A stretch of 10,942 bases of DNA, from positions 1 through 10,942 of the forward strand of contig JAAWIL010000060.1 in the NCBI GenBank assembly GCA_022796315.1. The letters run 5' to 3'. A model generated the notes under the pieces. The model searched no databases and was not told the DNA's origin. It saw only the letters and a program-made list of their open reading frames with translations. The DNA is from Oscillibacter sp. GTDB taxonomy: Bacteria; Bacillota; Clostridia; Oscillospirales; Oscillospiraceae. The position numbers were made by a program, and so were the translations under genes. Below, piece by piece: positions 6,517 to 10,942 of the stretch (the stretch's first letter is position 1; every line of letters begins with the position of its first letter).

Positions 6517-6545
6517 ATTATAAGAATTCCCCAGCGGAATGTCAA
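6517..6545 (-). promoter_or_regulatory. Consensus promoter of the lysR-mscS operon
   Basis: On the minus strand, TTGACA (6540-6545) and TATAAT (6517-6522) are separated by exactly 17 bp, so both hexamers match the sigma-A consensus perfectly. Transcription should start near 6510, leaving a leader of about 23 nt before the GTG start. The spacer carries GGGGAATTC next to the -10. No clear LysR T-N11-A site was identified with confidence, although autoregulation would place one here. Confidence 0.9.
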
Positions 6546-6687
6546 CCGGGCGGCGGAAAAAGCGGAGGGGGAGAGCCGTCTTTCCGGAGGCGCCAGCGGG
6601 GGCGGGAGGGCAGACCGCCGGGGCGGCGGTCCCCGCGGGAACCTCCATAAAATCCGTAATCGGGCACGTCCCCGCCTGCCGTCCCCC
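6546..6687. other. GC-rich spacer with no gene
   Basis: The gene-free interval 6488-6836 holds two divergent promoters (6517-6545 and 6688-6716). Between them is a G-rich, low-complexity stretch, notably about 6563-6640, with runs of GGGGG and GGCGG. Short reading frames cross it on both strands, but none has a ribosome binding site or protein-like composition. I see no further element here. Confidence 0.55.
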
Positions 6688-6716
6688 TTGCGCCCCCGGG
6701 AAAATCATGGTAGAAT
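6688..6716 (+). promoter_or_regulatory. Promoter of the HAD phosphatase gene
   Basis: TTGCGC (6688-6693) and TAGAAT (6711-6716) are separated by 17 bp. Transcription would start near 6723, giving a leader of about 114 nt before the ATG at 6837. No regulatory structure was recognised in that leader. Confidence 0.65.
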
Positions 6717-6836
6717 AACCAAACAGGCTGTTTCTTCAATTCCGTGCCCGTTCGCTCCCTGGCTCCGCCGGGAACCGCGAACCATGGCATGATCCACCCA
6801 TCCCGCTGCCCAGCAGCCAAAAAGGAGGTCCCCGCT

Positions 6837-7487
6837 ATGTACCGCTACATCCTGTTCGATCTGGATGGAACTCTGACCGACTCCAAAGAGGGCATCCTGA
6901 ACTCCCTGCGCTATGCCTTTGAGAAGATGGGCCGGCCCATCCCGGAAGACGAGACGCTGCTCCAGTTCATCGGCCCGCCCCTTCAGGAGTCCTTCCAGGT
7001 CTGCTGCGGCTTCACCGGGGAGGAGATCCAGACCGGCATCCGGCTGTTCCGGGAGCGGTATGCGCCCATCGGCAAGTTTGAAAACGCCCCCGCTCCCGGC
7101 ATGGCGGAGCTCTGCGCCCGCCTGAAGGCCCAGGGCCGCGTCCTGGCTCTGGCCTCCTCCAAGCCGGAGGAGCACTGCGTCCCCATCTGCGAGAAGTTCG
7201 GCTTCGCGCCGTCCCTGACGGTCATCACCGGCAGCCCCCCCACCGTGGACTGGGAGAAGGCCGACGTCATCCGGGAGACCCTGCGCCGCCTGGGCAATCC
7301 CGACCCCGGGGAGGTCCTGATGGTGGGCGACCGGAAGTTTGACGTCCTGGGAGCCAAGCCCTTTGGCATCGACTGCGTGGGCGTGGAGTTCTTCGGCTAC
7401 GCCGCCCCCGGCGAGCTGGAAGACGCCGGCGCTCTGGCCGTGTTTCAGACAGCGGAGGAGCTGGAGGCCTTCCTCCTGTCCCACTGA
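6837..7487 (+). CDS. HAD-superfamily hydrolase, phosphoglycolate-phosphatase-like (subfamily IA)
   Basis: This 216-residue cytosolic phosphatase carries all HAD motifs. Motif I is DLDGTLTDS (8-16), with nucleophile D8 and acid/base D10. Motif II is the serine in ASSK (S107 or S108). Motif III is K141 in WEKADVI. Motif IV is GDRKFD (164-169), with metal ligands D165 and D169. A helical cap at about 17-85 makes it subfamily IA, like Gph/PpaX phosphoglycolate or pyrophosphate phosphatases. The true substrate could be another small phosphoester, for example a nucleoside monophosphate. The start is ATG at 6837, with AGGAGGT at 7-nt spacing; an in-frame extension to 6744 has no comparable site and no domain support. 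It is a single-gene unit with its own promoter, convergent with the protease gene. Confidence 0.92.
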   Translation: MYRYILFDLDGTLTDSKEGILNSLRYAFEKMGRPIPEDETLLQFIGPPLQESFQVCCGFTGEEIQTGIRLFRERYAPIGKFENAPAPGMAELCARLKAQGRVLALASSKPEEHCVPICEKFGFAPSLTVITGSPPTVDWEKADVIRETLRRLGNPDPGEVLMVGDRKFDVLGAKPFGIDCVGVEFFGYAAPGELEDAGALAVFQTAEELEAFLLSH

Positions 7488-7534
7488 GGGCGTCCCCCCA
7501 GGCAAAAAAGCGGCATTCTTTGCCCATTCTCCGC

Positions 7535-7576
7535 AAAACATCCCCTGCCCGGTACGGTCACCAGGCAGGGGATGTT
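7535..7576 (-). terminator. Terminator of the SLH-protease gene, between convergent genes
   Basis: A perfect 13-bp stem AACATCCCCTGCC (7537-7549) with its complement (7564-7576) encloses a 14-nt loop. Read on the minus strand it ends in TTTT (7535-7538), which fits termination of the protease transcript 24 bp after its stop. In the plus direction no T tract follows, so its effect on the HAD transcript is unclear. Confidence 0.75.
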
Positions 7577-7600
7577 CCATTGACGCAGGCCGCGCCCCGC

Positions 7601-8923
7601 TCACTGCTTCGGCGTCTTGGCCTCCTCCGCCTTGGCGGCCTCGGCCTTGGCGGTCTCAATCTCCTTGACCTCCTCCAGCGTCCAGCGGTTGGCGGTGAGG
7701 TCCGCCGTCATCACCGGTTCCACCGGCACGGCGATGTACATGTTGTTGCCTCTGGTATAGGCGCCGGTGGTCACCGCCAGCACCTGCCCGTAGACGTTCA
7801 GCAGGGCGCCGCCGCTGCTGCCGTGGGAGATGTCGGCGGTGTTGATGAGGCAGGGCAGGGTGTACCCCTCCACTTCCCGGTCCGTGGAGCCCACGATGCC
7901 GGAGCTCACCGCCAGGCCCATCCCCAAGGGGTTGCCCAGGGTGTAGACCACGTCGCCGGGCCGGGCGTCGGCGGCGCCCACCAGCTCCAGGGCGGCGAAG
8001 CCGGACGTGGTCTTGCCCTCCAGGGAGGTCTGGGAGACCTGGATCACGGCGATGTCCATCTCCGGGTCGTAGAAGAGGACGGACTCCACCGGGTAAACCT
8101 CTCCGGTGGCCAGGGTCACCAGGGCGTAGATGGCGTCCTCAATGGAGTGGTAGTTGGTGACGGCCAAGCCGTCCGCCGCGATGAAAAAGCCGCTGGAGTT
8201 GGAGCTGGGGATGTTGGCGTCGATCTCCTTCTGGCGCTCGTAAACCTCCATGCAGAACACGGCGGCCATATGGCGGTCCGCCGCCTCCCGGGCCGTCAGC
8301 TCCCGGTCCAGCAGGCCCAGGGCGCCGGCGGCGGCCTGGGTGCAGACCCCGGCGGAGACCAGGCGCTCCGCCACGGTGCCGCTGCCGTCCTTGCGGGGGA
8401 AGGTCAGGGCGTCCCGCATAATCTGGAAGAGGTCCCCCCGGGTCAGCGCGCCCTGGCAGTTCCGGGCCGTCAGGCCGATGTGCCGGGCGAACCGGGCGGC
8501 CTCGCCGGCGGCGAAGTCCCCGTTCTTGTCGCTGTAGCCCAGCATCCGGAGAAGCATGGCGCAGAAGTCGTCTCCGGTGACGGTCGTCTCGGCGCGGAAG
8601 CCCTGGGCCGTGGTGCTGGTGATCCAGCCCTGGCGGGCGGCATAGGCGATGGAGGCCCTGGCCCAGTCCGGGGCGGCGCGGAAATTGGCGTGGTTCACTG
8701 TGGAGGCGGCTGCGCTCTTCTCCGCTCCCGCCAGCCGCACCAGCAGGACGGCGGCCTGGGCCTTGGTCGCCGGGTCCTTCAGCGCGTAGCTGCCGCTGAG
8801 CAGGTTCAGCGCCGCCAGCGTATCGGCGGCCCGCTCCGCCTCTCCCTCCAGGGCAGAGGCGGCGGGAAGCGTCCCCGCCAACAGCAGCAGGGCGCAGAGC
8901 ATGGCAAGAATTCTTTTTTTCAT
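7601..8923 (-). CDS. Secreted trypsin-like (HtrA-type) serine protease with N-terminal SLH-like repeats
   Basis: This 440-residue exported protein has a signal peptide at 1-24 (MKKR, hydrophobic core, ASA before the predicted cut). Three SLH-like motifs follow at about 28-65, 86-132 and 143-195; PATKAQAAVLLVRLAG in the first is typical. SLH domains usually hold proteins to cell-wall secondary polymers. The protease domain (about 218-405) resembles HtrA/DegP, with candidate triad H259 in TNYHS, D290 in DPEMDIAV and S370 in HGSSGGAL, where HtrA has GNSGG. There is no PDZ domain. The protein instead ends in a charged Lys/Ala/Glu-rich tail (ETAKAEAAKAEEAKTPKQ). A role in surface protein quality control or processing is inferred. 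The start is ATG at 8923, preceded by GGAGG at 6 nt. It is monocistronic, with a promoter at 8989-9017, and divergent from the metallo-hydrolase gene. Confidence 0.87.
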   Translation of the reverse strand: MKKRILAMLCALLLLAGTLPAASALEGEAERAADTLAALNLLSGSYALKDPATKAQAAVLLVRLAGAEKSAAASTVNHANFRAAPDWARASIAYAARQGWITSTTAQGFRAETTVTGDDFCAMLLRMLGYSDKNGDFAAGEAARFARHIGLTARNCQGALTRGDLFQIMRDALTFPRKDGSGTVAERLVSAGVCTQAAAGALGLLDRELTAREAADRHMAAVFCMEVYERQKEIDANIPSSNSSGFFIAADGLAVTNYHSIEDAIYALVTLATGEVYPVESVLFYDPEMDIAVIQVSQTSLEGKTTSGFAALELVGAADARPGDVVYTLGNPLGMGLAVSSGIVGSTDREVEGYTLPCLINTADISHGSSGGALLNVYGQVLAVTTGAYTRGNNMYIAVPVEPVMTADLTANRWTLEEVKEIETAKAEAAKAEEAKTPKQ

Positions 8924-8988
8924 GGTACTCCTCCGAGTTCTTCATTCGTATGGAAAGGGACAGGCGGACAGCACCGCCAACGGGCACT

Positions 8989-9017
8989 ATTGTAGCACCA
9001 ACCGGAGCCCGGCGCAA
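8989..9017 (-). promoter_or_regulatory. Promoter of the SLH-protease gene
   Basis: On the minus strand, TTGCGC (9012-9017) and TACAAT (8989-8994) are separated by 17 bp. A TG lies one base upstream of the -10, giving an extended -10. Transcription would start near 8982, about 60 nt before the ATG. That leader includes a small GGCGG/CCGCC hairpin (8963-8978). Confidence 0.7.
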
Positions 9018-9120
9018 GAGGAACCGGCGGCAAGGCGTGCAAACGCAGATTGGACCGCCGGGAACCCCCGCAGGGCCGGCGGAACCCCAAGGGCTGGGGC
9101 GCGGGGACCTCCGCCCCCTC

Positions 9121-9149
9121 TGGACAAACCCAGGAACATCTGTTATCAT
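9121..9149 (+). promoter_or_regulatory. Promoter of the metallo-hydrolase/deoC operon
   Basis: TGGACA (9121-9126, five of six matches to consensus) and TATCAT (9144-9149) are separated by 17 bp. The predicted start near 9156 gives a leader of about 25 nt before the ATG at 9181. No binding site for a deo repressor (DeoR or CytR type) was recognised. Confidence 0.7.
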
Positions 9150-9180
9150 AGGCAAAAACCAAACAGAAATGGAGAACACC

Positions 9181-10161
9181 ATGGCGACACAACTATCCGA
9201 CAACCTCTGGCGTCTGGAGATCCCCCTGGAGGGCAGTCCCTTGAAAACCCTGAACAGCTACCTCATCCAGGGGGAGCGCAGCCTCCTCATCGACACGGGC
9301 TTCCGCTGGACCTCCTGCCGCCTGGCCATGGAGGCACAGCTGGAGGCCCTGCGTGTGGACCGGGACCGCATGGACATCTTCGCCACCCACCTCCACAGCG
9401 ACCATGTGGGCCTGGCTCCCAGCCTGATCCGGCCCGGGTGCCGGATCTTCATCGGGGAGATCGACGGCCCCGGCGTGGAGGACTACATGGACGACGACTG
9501 CTGGCGGGACCTCTATGCCCGGTACATCCGGGACGGCTTCACCCCCGAGGAGACGGAACACCTCTGGGACAGCAACCCCGCCCAGGAGGCGGCTCCGGAC
9601 GTGTGGACCCAGTACCAGTACCTGCGGGACGGGGACGAGCTCTCCTACGGCGGGCACCGCCTCCGGTGCATCCTGACGCCGGGCCATACGCCGGGGCACA
9701 TGTGCCTCTATGACCCGGAGTCCCAATGGCTCTTCGCCGGGGACCACATCCTCTTCCACATCTCCCCCAACATCTGCCGCTGGGAGAGCATCCCCGACGC
9801 CCTGGGGAGCTATCTGGAGAGCCTCCAGAAGGTCCGGGACCTGCCGGTACGGCTGCTGCTCCCCGCCCACCGGGCGGACAACGGCGTGCTGCGGGACCGG
9901 GTGGACGAGCTGACCTCCCACCACCTGCGGCGGATCGAGGACGCCTACGGGACCGTCCGGGACGAGCCGGGCCTGACGGGCTACGAGATCGCCGGGCGGA
10001 TGCGCTGGAAGATCCGCAGCCGCAGCTGGGAGGACTTTCCCCTGGAGCAGAAGTTCTTCGCCGTGGGCGAGGCCCTGGCCCATCTGGACTACCTGGAGGT
10101 CCGGGGCAGGGTCTTCTTCCGGGAGGAACAGGGAAAACGCCGCTACTACGTGACAGAATAA
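9181..10161 (+). CDS. Metallo-beta-lactamase-fold hydrolase (LACTB2/glyoxalase II-like)
   Basis: This 326-residue cytosolic metallohydrolase has the full zinc-binding set of the MBL fold: HLHSDH (70-75, ligands H70, H72, D74, H75), H169 in GHTPGH (168-173), D188 in GDH, and H230 in PAH. The MBL domain covers about 1-235. The remaining 90 residues (about 245-326) look helical with a terminal winged-helix-like segment, as in LACTB2-type proteins. Family members act on thioesters, lactones or RNA, so the substrate is uncertain. The start is ATG at 9181, with GGAG at 6-nt spacing; an ATG at 9169 is in frame but lacks a site. Its stop is 14 bp before deoC, with no promoter between, so the two genes form an operon. 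A shared role in aldehyde or deoxyribose metabolism is only a guess. Confidence 0.88.
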   Translation: MATQLSDNLWRLEIPLEGSPLKTLNSYLIQGERSLLIDTGFRWTSCRLAMEAQLEALRVDRDRMDIFATHLHSDHVGLAPSLIRPGCRIFIGEIDGPGVEDYMDDDCWRDLYARYIRDGFTPEETEHLWDSNPAQEAAPDVWTQYQYLRDGDELSYGGHRLRCILTPGHTPGHMCLYDPESQWLFAGDHILFHISPNICRWESIPDALGSYLESLQKVRDLPVRLLLPAHRADNGVLRDRVDELTSHHLRRIEDAYGTVRDEPGLTGYEIAGRMRWKIRSRSWEDFPLEQKFFAVGEALAHLDYLEVRGRVFFREEQGKRRYYVTE

Positions 10162-10175
10162 GGGAGAAAACTGAA

Positions 10176-10832
10176 ATGGATCTGAAGGAAATTCTAGGCA
10201 AGTGCGACCACACCCTGCTCTCCCCCACCGCTGCCTGGGCGGAGATCCGGGAGGTCTGCGGCGACGCCATACACTATGGCTGCGCCAGCGTGTGCATCCC
10301 CGCCAGCTATGTGGAGCAGGCGGCGGAGTACGCGGCGGGCCGGATTCCCGTCTGCACCGTCATCGGCTTCCCCAACGGCTACGACACCACCGCCGCCAAA
10401 TGCTTCATGGCCTCCGAGGCCGTGGAACACGGGGCGGAGGAGATCGACATGGTCATCAACCTGGGCTGGGTGAAGGACCGGCGCTGGGAGGATGTCCGGA
10501 GAGAGATTGAGGCGGTCAAGGCCGCCTGCGGGGGCCGGGTTCTGAAGGTCATTATCGAGTGCTGCCTCCTTACGGAGGAGGAGAAGATCCGGATGTGTGA
10601 AATCGTCACCGCTTCCGGAGCGGACTTCATCAAGACCTCCACCGGCTTCGCCGGAGGCGGGGCCACCCGGGAGGACGTGGCCCTCATGGCCGCCCACACC
10701 GGCAGCGGCGTGGGGATCAAGGCCGCCGGGGGCATCGCCACGCTCCAGGACGCCCAGGACTTCCTCCGTCTGGGGGCCGCCCGCCTGGGCACCAGCCGGG
10801 TGGTGAAGGCCGTTAAGGCCATGGAGGAATAG
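10176..10832 (+). CDS. deoC: Deoxyribose-phosphate aldolase
   Basis: The 218-residue cytosolic class I aldolase cleaves 2-deoxy-D-ribose 5-phosphate to glyceraldehyde 3-phosphate and acetaldehyde, the last step of deoxynucleoside catabolism. Key residues are visible: N-terminal DHTLL (11-15), D91 in EIDMVINLG (general acid/base), Schiff-base lysine K153 in FIKTSTGF (152-158), and K182 in GIKAAGGI. Length is normal for the short bacterial form. The usual arginine after GGI (GGIRT in most relatives) is alanine here (GGIAT, A188), so phosphate binding may differ slightly. The start is ATG at 10176, with AGGGAG at 9-nt spacing. It is the second gene of an operon, and no other deo gene (deoA, deoB, deoD, pdp) is in the window. 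The dispersed repeat starts 16 bp after its stop. Confidence 0.95.
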   Translation: MDLKEILGKCDHTLLSPTAAWAEIREVCGDAIHYGCASVCIPASYVEQAAEYAAGRIPVCTVIGFPNGYDTTAAKCFMASEAVEHGAEEIDMVINLGWVKDRRWEDVRREIEAVKAACGGRVLKVIIECCLLTEEEKIRMCEIVTASGADFIKTSTGFAGGGATREDVALMAAHTGSGVGIKAAGGIATLQDAQDFLRLGAARLGTSRVVKAVKAMEE

Positions 10833-10848
10833 GGCAAATCCGGATTTT

Positions 10849-10942
10849 ATAGTCACCGCAGTTGAAAAGAAGCAAATGCTTCTTTTCAACCCTGGGGCGC
10901 ATAGGCGCCCCAGGGGCCGTGAAACGGCCTGACGGTGGACTT
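10849..10942. repeat. Left half of the dispersed hairpin repeat, cut by the window edge
   Basis: It starts ATAGTCA (10849-10855) and carries a chain of perfect stem-loops: a 13-bp stem GTTGAAAAGAAGC around AAAT (10861-10890), a 10-bp stem CCTGGGGCGC around ATAG (10891-10914) and a 6-bp stem GGCCGT around GAA (10915-10929). The first 42 bp match 2427-2468 at 39 positions; the second and third hairpins are absent from that compact copy. It ends at CGGTGGACTT, exactly the ten bases that open the window. Lying directly after deoC, the hairpins could end transcription or protect the mRNA 3' end, although no T tract follows within the window. Confidence 0.8.

Noticed and set aside
6542..6820. Short open frames across the GC-rich spacer between lysR and the HAD gene
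   Set aside because: There is no ribosome binding site and no protein-like composition, and they run over both promoters.
7520..8995. A 491-codon open frame on the plus strand antisense to the protease
   Set aside because: It is Gly/Val/His/Gln-rich and domain-free, while the minus strand encodes a signal peptide, SLH-like motifs and an intact catalytic triad.
1..10942. A CRISPR array or tandem direct-repeat array
   Set aside because: The repeats are few, kilobases apart and hairpin-rich, with no regular spacers and no cas genes.
1..10942. The window as a small circular plasmid joined through the repeat
   Set aside because: Only ten bases overlap, the shared sequence belongs to a dispersed repeat, and there is no replication, partition or mobilisation gene; the gene content looks chromosomal.

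Overview
The window looks like chromosomal DNA from a high-GC anaerobic Firmicute, most likely a gut clostridium of the Oscillospiraceae type. This is inferred from the strong G/C preference at third codon positions, the strong AGGAGG-type ribosome binding sites, the sigma-A-type promoters and the gene families present; no marker gene settles the taxon. All eight genes have a recognisable family. There is no rRNA, tRNA, CRISPR array, transposase or phage gene.

Layout, left to right. (1) Positions 129-2394, minus strand: a two-gene operon with a 515-residue membrane protein containing two DUF1538 repeats (resembling a fusion of the UmpA and UmpB halves of a cation/proton antiporter), followed by a tandem PII-like signalling protein. 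(2) Positions 2395-2799: a divergent intergenic region with one promoter facing each way. (3) Positions 2800-4554, plus strand: a Na+/phosphate symporter with a C-terminal PhoU-like domain. (4) Positions 4701-6487, minus strand: a LysR regulator overlapping a small MscS-type mechanosensitive channel, read from a promoter with both hexamers at consensus. (5) Positions 6837-7487, plus strand: a HAD phosphatase. (6) Positions 7601-8923, minus strand: a secreted trypsin-like protease carrying SLH-like repeats. (7) Positions 9181-10832, plus strand: a metallo-beta-lactamase-fold hydrolase and deoxyribose-phosphate aldolase (deoC), 14 bp apart.

A common thread on the left side is ion and osmotic homeostasis (candidate cation/H+ antiporter, Na+/Pi symporter, MscS channel). 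The right side holds general metabolism and a cell-surface protease.

The most unusual feature is non-coding. A dispersed, hairpin-rich repeat occurs in at least four places: the right half of a copy at 1-94, a complete compact copy at 2427-2522 inside the predicted leader of the DUF1538 operon, a diverged left-end copy at 4564-4605, and the left half of a copy at 10849-10942. Its ends are inverted (ATAGTCA...TGACTAT) and its interior is a chain of near-perfect stem-loops that differ between copies. Both window edges fall inside this repeat, in register with each other.
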